A program made the translations under genes and the position numbers. Below, piece after piece: positions 17,824 through 26,252 of a DNA stretch of 64,000 nucleotides. Under the pieces are notes generated by a model. That model was not told the DNA's origin and did no database searches. It saw only the letters and a list, made by a program, of their open reading frames with translations. Position 1 is the first letter of the stretch. Every line of letters begins with the position of its first letter. The stretch comes from Streptomyces sp. NBC_00443 (lineage in GTDB: Bacteria; Actinomycetota; Actinomycetes; Streptomycetales; Streptomycetaceae): contig NZ_CP107917.1 in NCBI RefSeq assembly GCF_036014175.1, forward strand, positions 4,278,001 to 4,342,000. Direction: 5' to 3'.

Positions 17824-18597
17824 TCAGGCGCCGCCCGTCACGCGGAGCGTCTCGCCGTTGGTGTTGCCGTTGGCGGCCGAGCCGAGGAAGACCACGGCCC
17901 TGCCCACGTCCTCGGGCGCGGACATCCGGCCCGACGGCAGGGTCTTGCCCTTCTCCTCCAGGAAGCCCGGGGGCACATGCGCCCGCACGGTCTCGGTGCT
18001 GGTCTGCCCCGGCACCACCATGTTGACCAGGATCCCGTCGGGCCCCAGCTCCCAGGCCAGGCTCCGCATCAGCCCGAAGAGCGCGGACTTGCCCGCGCCG
18101 TACGCCCCCGCCCCGGCCTTGCCGGTGTCCGCGAGGCCCGCGCCGAGCAGCACGACCCGGCCCCACGGCCGCCCGCGCATCCACGGCAGCACCGCCTGAA
18201 GGGTGTGGAACACGGCGTCGACACCGGTGCGCAGCACCTCCTGCCACTGCTTCGCCGGTACGTCCTCGAAGCGCGGCACCGGCTGCCCCGGCCGCGGGAT
18301 CGCCTCGCTCCAGACCACTGCGTTGGCCACCAGCACATCGATGCCGCCCCATTCCTCGGCGACCCGCCCCACCGCGTCCCGTATGCACCGCTCATCCGCG
18401 AGGTCGTAGCGCACCACCAGCGGTGTCCCGCCCGCCTCGGTCACCAGCCGTGCGGTCTCCAGGGCCCCGTCCTCATTGCTGTGGTACGTGATCGCGACCC
18501 TCGCGCCCTCCTCCCCGTACGCCACGGCCGTGGCCCGGCCGATGCCCGAGGAGGCGCCGGTGACCAGCACGACCTTGTTCCGCAGATCCGTCCTCAT
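17824..18597 (-). CDS. Short-chain dehydrogenase/reductase with altered active site
   Basis: 257 residues. Cofactor loop TGASSGIGRA near 14-23, NAG-equivalent region VLVANAVVW, and YxxxK present as YGAGK near 160. The strand that normally supplies the catalytic Ser reads VVLLGAGLADTG instead of an SS/SG form, so the usual Ser is absent. Start overlaps the stop of the FAD oxidase gene (ATGA). It may be a polyketide ketoreductase with changed chemistry or a non-reducing member. Confidence 0.82.
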   Translation of the reverse strand: MRTDLRNKVVLVTGASSGIGRATAVAYGEEGARVAITYHSNEDGALETARLVTEAGGTPLVVRYDLADERCIRDAVGRVAEEWGGIDVLVANAVVWSEAIPRPGQPVPRFEDVPAKQWQEVLRTGVDAVFHTLQAVLPWMRGRPWGRVVLLGAGLADTGKAGAGAYGAGKSALFGLMRSLAWELGPDGILVNMVVPGQTSTETVRAHVPPGFLEEKGKTLPSGRMSAPEDVGRAVVFLGSAANGNTNGETLRVTGGA

Positions 18598-20048
18598 GAC
18601 TCCACCTCGGTCGTCGTCGGGGCACGGTCGCCGATGCTCTGCGCGTGCCGGAAGAAGTCCTCCGGGTCGTAGGCCCGCTTCACGGCGCGCAGTCGGAGAC
18701 GGTTCGCGCCGAAGTACTCCGTCTCCCAGTCCCCGCCCACCCGTGAGCTGGGGAAGTTGATGTACGAGCCGCAGGCGAGCGGCTCGAGTGCCGTCGCCGC
18801 GCGGTCCGCCAGCGCGGTCAGCCGCGCCGGCGCCGCCGGGTCCGTCGCCACCTCCCGGCAGGCGAACTGATAGCCGATCAGGAACCGTGCGTTCCGGTGG
18901 GCGTAGGCGGTCGCGGTGCCCGGCACCCGGCTCGCCGCACCGCCCAGCGCGATGCACAGCAGATAGCGCTCCTGGCCCGCCGCGTCGAGAGCGGGATCCC
19001 AGGCGTCGAGCAGCGCCGCCGACTCCGCCCGGGTCGCGGCCCGGGCGGTCAGCCGATAGCTCTGCCTGGTGTACGGATGCCGGTGCCCCTCGGCTTCGGG
19101 ACCGGTTCCGGTACGGCGGCACTGGGCCACCGTCTTCGAGCCGCACAGCGCCTCGTGCATCACCTCGGCATACCCGCCCCGCGCACCGACGGTCCGGCTC
19201 AGCGGCTTGCTCCCGGCACGTTCCGCCAGTTCGTCCAGCCCGGCGCGCAACGCCTCGTCCGGTCCCAGGTGCACGCCCCAGACCTTGACCACGGGACGCC
19301 CGCCGGGCCCGAACATGCCCGGCAGCACCACCAGCGAGGTGCCGAGCTCGTCGGGGCCGTCGACGGCCCACTCCTGCCAGGCCGTCAGCACCTCCACGGC
19401 GTCGTCGTACGCCCACAGCGTCTCGAAGCCGGTCATCTCGGGCGCGTCGATCGGTTGCACCTCGAACTCCGTGACCACCCCGAAGGTGCCTCCGCCGCCA
19501 CCGCGCAGCGCCCAGTACAGATCGGGCTCCTCGGTGGGCGAGCAGCGGACGGTCCGGCCGTCGGCGAGCACCACGCGCGTCGCGGTGACCCGGTCGCTGC
19601 CCAGTCCGAACCTCCGCGTCTGCCAGCCGATCCCGCCGCCGGTCAGGAATCCGCCCGCGGCGACCGTGGGAAACGTGCCGGTGACGATCTGCCGCCCCTG
19701 GGTCCGCAGGGCGTCCAGCGCGTCCAGCGACTGGGCACCCGCCCCGAGCCGCACCACGGGCCCCTCGGCCACGACGTCGTTCATCCGGGACAGGTCGACG
19801 ACCAGCCCAGCACCGGTCGACCAGCCGTTGAAGCTGTGGCCGCCACCCCGGATGTGCGGCCGCACCCCGTGCTCCCGGGCGTGGCGCACGCACAGCGCGA
19901 CATCCCGCTCGGAGGCGCAGTACGCGACGGCGTACGGCTCGATCGTGTCGTACTCGGTGTTCTGGAGCTGTCGGGCCAGAGCGAAACCCGCCTCGTCCGG
20001 CAGAACCAGGTCCCCGTCGAGCCGGTCCCGCAGCGCAGCCGCCCGCAT
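18594..20048 (-). CDS. Berberine-bridge-type FAD-linked oxidase
   Basis: 484 residues. PCMH-type FAD domain with IRGGGHSFNGWSTG near 75 (the His that carries 8-alpha-histidyl FAD), ATRVVLADGRTV, YWALRGGGGGTFGVVTEFEV near 175-195, and a C-terminal BBE motif (YINFPSSR ... ANRLRLRAVKRAYDPEDFFRH). The position that holds the second FAD-linking Cys in bicovalent enzymes is Leu (WALRGG), so monocovalent FAD is expected. Such oxidases perform two-electron oxidations in polyketide tailoring. Overlaps the upstream small gene as TGATG. Confidence 0.88.
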   Translation of the reverse strand: MRAAALRDRLDGDLVLPDEAGFALARQLQNTEYDTIEPYAVAYCASERDVALCVRHAREHGVRPHIRGGGHSFNGWSTGAGLVVDLSRMNDVVAEGPVVRLGAGAQSLDALDALRTQGRQIVTGTFPTVAAGGFLTGGGIGWQTRRFGLGSDRVTATRVVLADGRTVRCSPTEEPDLYWALRGGGGGTFGVVTEFEVQPIDAPEMTGFETLWAYDDAVEVLTAWQEWAVDGPDELGTSLVVLPGMFGPGGRPVVKVWGVHLGPDEALRAGLDELAERAGSKPLSRTVGARGGYAEVMHEALCGSKTVAQCRRTGTGPEAEGHRHPYTRQSYRLTARAATRAESAALLDAWDPALDAAGQERYLLCIALGGAASRVPGTATAYAHRNARFLIGYQFACREVATDPAAPARLTALADRAATALEPLACGSYINFPSSRVGGDWETEYFGANRLRLRAVKRAYDPEDFFRHAQSIGDRAPTTTEVES

Positions 20049-20416
20049 CAGTCGTCGATGCCGAACTTGCTCGCGGTCACCTTGGAGCCCGCGTGCCCGC
20101 GCAGCTTGGTGCCCTGAGGGTCGAAGAACTCGGCGCCGCCGGTGCCCTGCCACTCGGTGTTCGAGATGAACTCGCCCGACACCCGGACATGCGCCTCCCC
20201 CACATGCTTGCCCTCGGGATCGGCGGCCAGGATGTGGAAGCCGTACTCGAAACTGTCCGGGCCCGTGGCACGCCAGGTGCCCAGGCCGATGTTCTTGGTG
20301 TTGAGCTGAGTGGAGACGACCGAGCCGTCCGCCGAGAAACAGACGAGCCCGGGAACGGCCTTCCCGTCGTCGTCCAACTGCGTGGTCCAGGTGCCGACCA
20401 GCCGTGCGTCGCTCAT
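20048..20416 (-). CDS. Small beta-rich hypothetical protein
   Basis: 122 residues from ATG (MSDARLVGTWTTQLDDDG) with GAGGAG 8 bases upstream. The pattern LVGTWTTQLDDDG..VPGLVCFSADGSVVSTQ..., with predicted alternating strands, looks like a lipocalin/nitrobindin-like barrel that binds a small hydrophobic ligand. I do not recognise a named family. It sits in the coupled operon methyltransferase - small protein - this gene - FAD oxidase - SDR, so a carrier or auxiliary role to the oxidase is plausible. Confidence 0.65.
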   Translation of the reverse strand: MSDARLVGTWTTQLDDDGKAVPGLVCFSADGSVVSTQLNTKNIGLGTWRATGPDSFEYGFHILAADPEGKHVGEAHVRVSGEFISNTEWQGTGGAEFFDPQGTKLRGHAGSKVTASKFGIDD

Positions 20417-20739
20417 CACAGATCTCCTCGATCTTCTGGGGAAACTGGGGGAGTGGGATGTCCCGGCCAGGCTTCCGGCCCCCTCTCAAGACCCGCTCGA
20501 GACGTCCTGTAGCTGGACTGCTCCTCCTGCGGAGGACGGCACTGGGGCCCGAACTCCGGATGCCAGAGCGCGGCCACATGCATGGACCCGAGCGCCACCA
20601 GGGCCCGGTACGACGGCCGCAGGAGGAAACGCACGAGCCCCCGCCACAGAGCGCCCAGGGTGGTGCCGCGGGGCGGTGCGGCGATCTTGTCGGGATGCCC
20701 CTCGGGCAGGAACTCCGGATTGAACGGGCGAAGGGACAC
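20416..20739 (-). CDS. Small hypothetical protein, operon member
   Basis: 107 residues from a GTG with a strong CTAGGAG site. The first ~60 residues (RPFNPEFLPEGHPDKIAAPPRG ... RGLVRFLLRPSYRALVALGSM) include one amphipathic or short hydrophobic segment; the remainder is Pro/Glu-rich and polar. No family recognised. Its stop overlaps the next start (TGATG). The good ribosome site and coupling are the reasons to believe it is translated. Confidence 0.5.
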   Translation of the reverse strand: MSLRPFNPEFLPEGHPDKIAAPPRGTTLGALWRGLVRFLLRPSYRALVALGSMHVAALWHPEFGPQCRPPQEEQSSYRTSRAGLERGPEAWPGHPTPPVSPEDRGDL

Positions 20740-20769
20740 AGCACTCCTAGGTGTCGACGCGCGGAGTCG

Positions 20770-21309
20770 TCAAGCAGCGCGGACGGCCATCTCCACACCG
20801 CCGTCAATGGGAAGAGGCAGCGACACATAGCCGCTGCCGGAAGACCGGACATGGGCGAGAAACTCCGCGCACAGCGTCTGAACGTCCCGCACACCATGAG
20901 CCACCACCACCGCGCCTGGCAGCATCCGGGGCTCCACCAGCTTCAGCAACGCGAGGAAGGACTCCGGCGGACCACCGAGCAGCAGCAGATCGACAGGCCC
21001 GGGGACGGTCGCCTGCAACCGCTCGGGACCACCCACCCGCACCTCTGCGTACTGTCCGAGTCCGGCCTTCTCGACCGCCGCCGCGGCGGCCTCGGCGCGT
21101 ACGGTGTCCGGCTCGCAGCAGATGACCCGGCCACGCCCGTTCTCGCTCATCGCTGCCGCGAGCCTGGCGGTGGACGACTCGTACGGACAGCCGATCTGGA
21201 GCACATTGAGCGGTCCGGCCGCCAGAACCAACTGCCGGAGGAGGATGCCGGTGGCGGCTTCGACGGAAGGCACGGCGGAGCATTCGGTGGAAGAAATGGC
21301 ATTGGGCAT
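20770..21309 (-). CDS. Class I SAM-dependent methyltransferase (CCoAOMT/catechol type)
   Basis: 179 residues, shorter than the usual ~220. After a short N-terminus, VLQIGCPYESSTARLAAAM near 36 stands for motif I (EIGTxxG in relatives), then RVICCEPDTVRAEAAAAAVEKAGL, VDLLLLGGPPESFLALLKLVEPRMLPGAVVVAHGV. The order matches O-methyltransferase family 3. The GG of motif I is altered (GCPYESS), so activity is uncertain. It heads the operon that continues to the SDR. Confidence 0.65.
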   Translation of the reverse strand: MPNAISSTECSAVPSVEAATGILLRQLVLAAGPLNVLQIGCPYESSTARLAAAMSENGRGRVICCEPDTVRAEAAAAAVEKAGLGQYAEVRVGGPERLQATVPGPVDLLLLGGPPESFLALLKLVEPRMLPGAVVVAHGVRDVQTLCAEFLAHVRSSGSGYVSLPLPIDGGVEMAVRAA

Positions 21310-21742
21310 GCGGTACTCCCCGTCACGAGGTTCGAGACATTCGAGGTCTCTCGGCCCGAGCGTTACAGATACCGCCCCCACGAGCGACAGCCCTGGATGC
21401 CTTCCCGAGCGAGCCTTCAGCCGCGCTCCAGACCCGCACCGGCCGAGCACGTGCCCCGCCGACGCCGGGCCTCCGCCTGCGGGCAGGTTCCCCAGACGCC
21501 GTGCCCTCGGCCCGCCGTATCTCACGCACTGGCCAACTGGCCACCGGCCCCCTGCGGGCACGTAACCGGCTAGCCCGATCCTCCGCACATGACCGATTCG
21601 GATGAACGGTGATCTGGCCGGGCGACGATCCGTAGGGTGCTGGATCTGTGCGGGGGGGGCCAACAGGGGCGGGATAACGGGAGTTCGACCCTCAGCGGCG
21701 CCAAAAGTTAATATCGTCTGCGCCTCAGCGGGGGAGGGCATT
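21310..21742. other. Intergenic region, no gene recognised
   Basis: 433 bases between divergent genes. It should hold promoters for the methyltransferase operon (left) and the LppU-like gene (right). I see no coding frame with homology and no clear RNA. It marks the right border of the polyketide cluster as judged by gene content. Confidence 0.5.
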
Positions 21743-22495
21743 GTGGCAGGCGCATCCGATGATCATTCCACTGCCAAGCTGTTGGCACTGCTCGGGGGAA
21801 TCGCATCCGTGCTGTCGATCCTGGCCTGGCTGGGCGTGAGCAACGCGGCGGAGCTGAATGACCTGTTGGCCGACTCGTCCCACTCCAGTTCCAGCCCAAC
21901 CCCGTACACCCCCGATGAATCTGACACCAGTGAGGGGAGTACTGACGAGCCCGACCCCGGGCCGTCGACACCCCCTCCGGATCCCACCGAAGAGGCGTTC
22001 AGAGCCATCTCGGCCGGCGACTGCCTGGCGGTCTACGACACGGGCCGCGGGGGCACCACCAGCATCGACTGGAGCGTCGATGTTCCGCCGGCCCCCGTGT
22101 CCTGCGCCGGCGAGCGGGCGCTGGTCCGGGTGACCGCCACCGACACGGCTTGCGCCACCAGCTACGGGAAGTCGTACTGGAGCTACCAGTCCGCCACCAC
22201 CGGCAACACCACGAAGCTCTGCCTCACCCGCATCTACCACGCCACCTACTGCATGCTCGGCCGGCAGTCCGGCGACTCGATCTCCCTCGGCCCGATGACG
22301 GCCGTGGCTTGCCGACGCGAGCCGGTGCCCGCCCCGTACGACCAGATCATGCACATCACAGGCGTCTACCGCGCCCCGGCGGGCGCCAACGCGAACAACT
22401 GCCGCCGGGCGGCCGGTGACCAGACCCGCTACTGGGCCTGGCTGGTGGACGACGGCGCCACGCTGCTGTGCACCACGATCTACCAGGGCGGCTGA
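21743..22495 (+). CDS. LppU/SCO3897-like membrane-anchored Cys-rich protein
   Basis: 250 residues from a GTG with GGGGGAGGG upstream. One TM helix (~11-30: LLALLGGIASVLSILAWLG), then a Ser/Pro/Asp/Glu-rich linker (~45-90), then an extracytoplasmic domain with about eight Cys (DCLAVYDTG..., CAGERALVRVTATDTACATSYGKSYW, TKLCLTR, YCMLGR, VACRRE, NCRRAA, LCTTIYQGG). The spacing recalls the LppU/SCO3897 domain, often found near Ser/Thr kinases. Function unknown. Confidence 0.6.
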   Translation: MAGASDDHSTAKLLALLGGIASVLSILAWLGVSNAAELNDLLADSSHSSSSPTPYTPDESDTSEGSTDEPDPGPSTPPPDPTEEAFRAISAGDCLAVYDTGRGGTTSIDWSVDVPPAPVSCAGERALVRVTATDTACATSYGKSYWSYQSATTGNTTKLCLTRIYHATYCMLGRQSGDSISLGPMTAVACRREPVPAPYDQIMHITGVYRAPAGANANNCRRAAGDQTRYWAWLVDDGATLLCTTIYQGG

Positions 22496-22642
22496 CCGCC
22501 AACTGAAGTCCAGGTCAGCCCCGGCCGCTCAAATACGCGGAGACGATGACGTTCGCCGAGTAGGTGGGGTGCGGGTGTCGAAGGTGCCGCCGCAGGTGAC
22601 AGGCGGAGTTCGGCTGCCGCGGTGTGCGCGACACGACCCGGT

Positions 22643-23680
22643 TCAGACCGCCGGTGGCCGAACCTGAAGCAGGGTGGGTGGAGCCACTCGTTTCGGAGTC
22701 CTTTCGGAAGACCTGCCCTCGCAGAGGGACTTGTCGACGAGGTCCAGGAAGTCGAGCTCGGCCCGAAGCGAGGCGGGCACCTCGTTCAGGGCGACGGCGA
22801 CCCTCCGGCCGCCGGGGCCGACGGCGATCAGCGCCCCGTCGTCGGCGGTGAAGTAACTGCGGGAATACGGTCCTTGAACGTGGATGTCGTCACCGGGCCC
22901 GTAACTGTCGCGCAACCCGAGAGGTTCGATGATGCGGCGGGTGACCTCCGCCTCGGGGGGACGGCCGGTGACCTCGCGGACGATCACGCCGAGGACGAGG
23001 TAATTGGTGGTGGCGTAGTGCCACGTGCCGTGCGGGCGCGGCAGCTCAAGGGCGCGTGTGACGAGGTCAAGCGGCTCGAAGTGGTGGTACCGCAGTTGCT
23101 CGGGGTGCTCCCATTCGGGGGCGTCGAGGTAGTCGGGCAATCCGCTGGTGTGCTGAAGGAGTTGCCGTACGGTGATCCGGCTGCCGTCGTAGCCGCCTAC
23201 GTGTCCGCGGCCGTGTATCAGGCCGGGCAGGTAACGGTCTACGGGGTCCCCGAGGGAGAGGCGGTGCTCGGCGACGAGCTGCAGGACGAGTGTCGCGGTG
23301 AATGTCTTGGTCACGCTGCCGGCGCGCAGTCTGTCGGTGGCGTTCATAGGGCGTCCGGTGTGCAGATCCGCCGTTCCGGCGGTCCCGGTCCAGCGCCCGC
23401 AGCGCGCGTCCGCGGTGGGGTCGGCCACCAGGACGGCGGCTACGGTGATCCCGTCGCGGTCGGTGAGGACGTGCAGTGCCCGGCGGGTCTGGTCGTGGGT
23501 GCCGCAGTCGACGGGGGAGCGTGGGACCGGCGCCTGCGCGGTCGCCACCGGACCGGTGGCCAGCACGATGGCTGCAACCAGGACCGCAAGGCCGGCGGCC
23601 ACGGCCGCGCGTCTGCCGGGCTCGGAAGTCACTAAGAGGGTCGGCATGTGACGCAACGTCAGGCGCGGGCGATGCGGCAT
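22643..23680 (-). pseudogene. Serine hydrolase (beta-lactamase/DD-peptidase family), internally deleted
   Basis: 345 residues in frame. Signal peptide (AAVAAGLAVLVAAIVLATGPVATAQA), then the catalytic SVTK with Ser near 122. The second motif, normally Y-S/A-N, reads YAT (HYATTNYLVLG). After PYSRSYF the sequence jumps directly to TADDGALIAVGPGGRRVAVALNE, which in relatives comes ~70-100 residues later; the stretch with the third H/K-T-G motif is missing. The frame is kept, so a product may be made, but it should lack the full catalytic site. Confidence 0.7.
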
Positions 23681-23693
23681 CGGGTAGACGCCC

Positions 23694-24048
23694 TAGATCA
23701 CTTCGATCTCCGGCGCCCTGATGAGCAGGTGCTGGTTGTCGCTGCTCACGTACCGGTAGAGGAGCGCCTTGTAGTCGCTGCCGAGCGACAGCGTCGTCTC
23801 CCGCCACTTGAGGTTGTCCCCGGGTTCGGCTCGGAGGTTCGGCCAACGGTTCGGGTCCGAAGGCGGAGGTGTGGCAGACGGATCGGAGCCACCACGCCGT
23901 CGCCGGGGAGGAAGGGCGGTGGCGCGGTGGCCCGGGTCCTGACATCTTCGGGGGACTTCATGGAGCCGCGCAGCCATTTGCGCCCGGGAGACGAGCCGGG
24001 CCCGACTCCCCCTCGGGGAACGGGCCCGGTCGCGTCTCACCCCGCCGG
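23694..24048 (-). other. Intergenic region with possible gene fragment
   Basis: An open minus-strand frame ends at 23693 with WPNLRAEPGDNLKW...LYRYVSSDNQHLLIRAPEIEVI, which looks like the C-terminal tail of a protein, but no start with a ribosome site or upstream domain is visible. It could be a truncated gene left by the same events that shortened the hydrolase. I do not recognise the family. Confidence 0.3.
23988..24038 (-). terminator. Terminator after the surface-protein gene
   Basis: GAGACG...CCGGGCCCG paired with CGGGCCCGG...CGTCTC, a stem of about 16 bp just downstream of the minus-strand stop at 24049. Confidence 0.75.
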
Positions 24049-25335
24049 TCAGGCGTCGGCGCCCGCCTTGCGGCGACGGGCGACGACCACCGCGCCGGCG
24101 CCGAGCACGAGCGCCGCGCCGCCCGCCAGGGCGACCTGCGGCAGAACGTCGTTCGAGCCGGTCTCGGCGAGCGAGCCACTGCCGCTGCCGCCGGTTGCGT
24201 TCACCGGAGTGTTGGAAGTGCCGCCCTGTTCGGTGGTGTTGTTGCTCCCGCCGGGCTTGCCCTCGGTGTCCTCGCCCTTGCCCGGGTCGGCGGCCTTGGC
24301 CAGGATCTGGAACTCGTGGTGGTCGAGGTCCGGGTAACCGCCGCATGACCCGTCAGCGTTGACGTAGTCGGCCGACACGAAGACGGCGCCCTGCCCCGCG
24401 GGAATGTCCTTGTCGGCCTTCATCCGCAGCTTGACGTCGAGGGAGGCCTTCGCCTTGAGGGGGCCGACGGACGATCCGTTCAGCTGGTCGACGTCGCGCC
24501 AGTTCGGGTTCCCGGCGATGGACCACTCCAGGTCGAGGTAGGAGTCGAGTTCCTTGAGGCCCTTGTCGTCGAAGGCGTGGACGGCTGCGTACGGGTACAC
24601 CTCGTCCATCGTCTTGTTGGTCCCGTTGGTGACGCGCAGCGTGAACTTCTTTGTGGTTCCGCCTACGACCTTGTCCGGCAGCCCGCTGACGACAGCGGTG
24701 AGCTTGGGCTCGGGGACGCACTCGCCGCCCGGCTCCTCACCCTCCTCGGCCTCGGCATCCGCGAGCGCCTTCTTCGCGTCGTCCAGCTTCTTCTTGGCCT
24801 CGTCCCTCGTCTTCTGAAGAAGGTTGATCTTCCGGGCCTGGGCGACGCGGGCGTCGTCGTGGGCGGTCCTCGCCTCGGTGGCCTTGGTGTCGGCGGCCGT
24901 CTTGGCCGCGGCGGCGTCCTGGGCGGCCTTCTCGGCCTCGTCCAGCACCGTCTGCGCCGCGGCCTTCTCCTCGTCGGTGGTGGCGGCGTCCAGCTTGGCC
25001 TGGGCGTCCACGACCGCCTGATCGGCCTCGGTCTTGGCCTTGGCGGCGGCCTCAGCGGCCTTCTTGGTCTCGATGACCGCGGCCTTGGTCGGGTAGGTCT
25101 CCGCCTCCAGGCCCTCCTCGAGGAACTTGATGGCGTCGTTCACCGCGATGACGGCGGCGTCGTACTCCTTCTGCGCGAGGTCGACGGCCTGCTCGAGCTC
25201 TTCGATCGTCGGCTTCGCCTTCTGCGTCTGCGCGGCCGGCTTCTCGTCGGCGAAGGCGGGTGCGGTCGAGAGGAGGACGACCGGGGCGGTCACGGCGGCG
25301 GCGACGGCGGTCGCGAGAACACGGCGAATCTTCAC
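24049..25335 (-). CDS. LAETG (sortase E-type) coiled-coil cell-surface protein
   Basis: 428 residues. Sec signal peptide (MKIRRVLATAVAAAV...APAFA, cleavage near 29); a highly charged Ala/Lys/Glu coiled coil (~40-200: LEQAVDLAQKEYDAAV and repeated AAAKAKTEADQAV patterns); a beta domain (~205-350, KLTAVVSGLPDKVVGG...); a Gly/Ser/Asn linker; then LAETG at ~389-393, a hydrophobic helix and the basic tail ARRRKAGADA. LAXTG is the motif anchored to peptidoglycan by Streptomyces class E sortases. It resembles a stalked surface protein displayed on aerial or vegetative hyphae. Binding partner unknown. Confidence 0.85.
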   Translation of the reverse strand: MKIRRVLATAVAAAVTAPVVLLSTAPAFADEKPAAQTQKAKPTIEELEQAVDLAQKEYDAAVIAVNDAIKFLEEGLEAETYPTKAAVIETKKAAEAAAKAKTEADQAVVDAQAKLDAATTDEEKAAAQTVLDEAEKAAQDAAAAKTAADTKATEARTAHDDARVAQARKINLLQKTRDEAKKKLDDAKKALADAEAEEGEEPGGECVPEPKLTAVVSGLPDKVVGGTTKKFTLRVTNGTNKTMDEVYPYAAVHAFDDKGLKELDSYLDLEWSIAGNPNWRDVDQLNGSSVGPLKAKASLDVKLRMKADKDIPAGQGAVFVSADYVNADGSCGGYPDLDHHEFQILAKAADPGKGEDTEGKPGGSNNTTEQGGTSNTPVNATGGSGSGSLAETGSNDVLPQVALAGGAALVLGAGAVVVARRRKAGADA

Positions 25336-25583
25336 AAGGGACCCCTGGTCGGGTGGCGAAAAGGTGCGCTTGGCGTCGCGTTTGCGGGCTTCTCACGCGG
25401 GGCGACGATGCGGCGATCGTATGACCTGCCTGATCAAGGCCGCAGGTGGTTTCCCGCACCTCCGCCGGAAAAGCCTTCACAGCGCACACACAAATGGCAC
25501 TTACGGGCACAGTTGCCTGCGTAGGCCGCACTTTTTCTGTGATCCATCACTCAGCGCCCGGGAGGCGGTCCTGGGCTGCACGA

Positions 25584-25616
25584 GGCGCGCCCGGCCGCGG
25601 GAGGGCCGGGCGCGCC
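25584..25616 (-). terminator. Terminator after the lamin-tail protein gene
   Basis: 13-bp perfect stem GGCGCGCCCGGCC / GGCCGGGCGCGCC. It lies in the 347-bp gap downstream of the minus-strand gene ending at 25683. The rest of that gap holds only the promoter side of the LAETG gene. Confidence 0.75.
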
Positions 25617-25682
25617 AGTGGCTTATCGGTGCGTGGGGAACGCGTTCAGTTCACGCACGTGGTGTCGGGGTCGGGTCGGCGG

Positions 25683-26252
25683 TCAGCGGTGGTAGCCGCC
25701 GTGGTGACGGTCGTCGTTGTGACGGTCGTCGTTGTGACGGTCGTCGTTGTGACGGTCGTTGTGGCGGTCGTTGTGACGGTCGTGGCCCCAGGACTCGCTG
25801 TCGACGAAGCGGCCGCGGTCGTTGCGGAGGGTGGCGGTGTCGGAGCGGTTGTCCCAGACGTAGTGGCGGCGGTCCTGGTACAGGTCGCTGTCGGTGTCGC
25901 GGCCGATGCCGGTGTGGACGCGGACCGTGGCGCGGCCTTCCAGGCGGTAGTGGTCGAAGGTGTAGGTGCGACCGTCCTCGTCCTCGAGGGTCCAGCCGTC
26001 GAGGTTGACCGCGCGGCGGGTGGTGTTGGTGATTTCCACCCACTCCCGGTTCAGAGAGCGGTTGGTGCGGTCGTCACGGCCCGGGGAGTCGTACTGGACG
26101 TCCGAGATCTTCACCTTCGGCCGCTCGGGACGGGAGTGGTCGGCGGCGGACGCCGGCAGCGTGACGACCGAGACCAGAGCACCGGCGGCGAGCGCGGCGG
26201 CGGCGAGACGGCGGGCGCTGACAGAAGCGGAAGCGGACAAGGGGTCTCCCAT
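25683..26252 (-). CDS. Secreted lamin-tail-domain (LTD) protein with His-Asn-Asp-Arg repeat tail
   Basis: 189 residues. Signal peptide (RRLAAAALAAGALVSVVTLPASA); one LTD beta-sandwich (~40-150) with VKISDVQYDSPGRDD, LNREWVEITNTTRRAVNLDGWTLEDEDG, YTFDHYRLEGRATVRVHTG, VWDNRSDTATLRNDRG; then a tail of DRHN / DDRHN units ending HHGGYHR. LTD proteins in Streptomyces are secreted and often of unknown role. The His/Asp-rich tail could bind metal ions, which is inference. Confidence 0.85.
   Translation of the reverse strand: MGDPLSASASVSARRLAAAALAAGALVSVVTLPASAADHSRPERPKVKISDVQYDSPGRDDRTNRSLNREWVEITNTTRRAVNLDGWTLEDEDGRTYTFDHYRLEGRATVRVHTGIGRDTDSDLYQDRRHYVWDNRSDTATLRNDRGRFVDSESWGHDRHNDRHNDRHNDDRHNDDRHNDDRHHGGYHR
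25704..25772. repeat. In-gene tandem repeat (15- and 12-bp units)
   Basis: Three exact copies of GTGACGGTCGTCGTT (25704-25748) followed by two 12-bp variants lacking one GTC (to 25772). They encode the N-D-D-R-H / N-D-R-H tail on the minus strand. All unit lengths are multiples of three, so copy number can change without a frameshift. Confidence 0.9.

Noticed and set aside
25704..25772. Short regular repeats that look like a mini CRISPR array
   Set aside because: Units are contiguous with no spacers, are in frame, and encode a repeat peptide tail.
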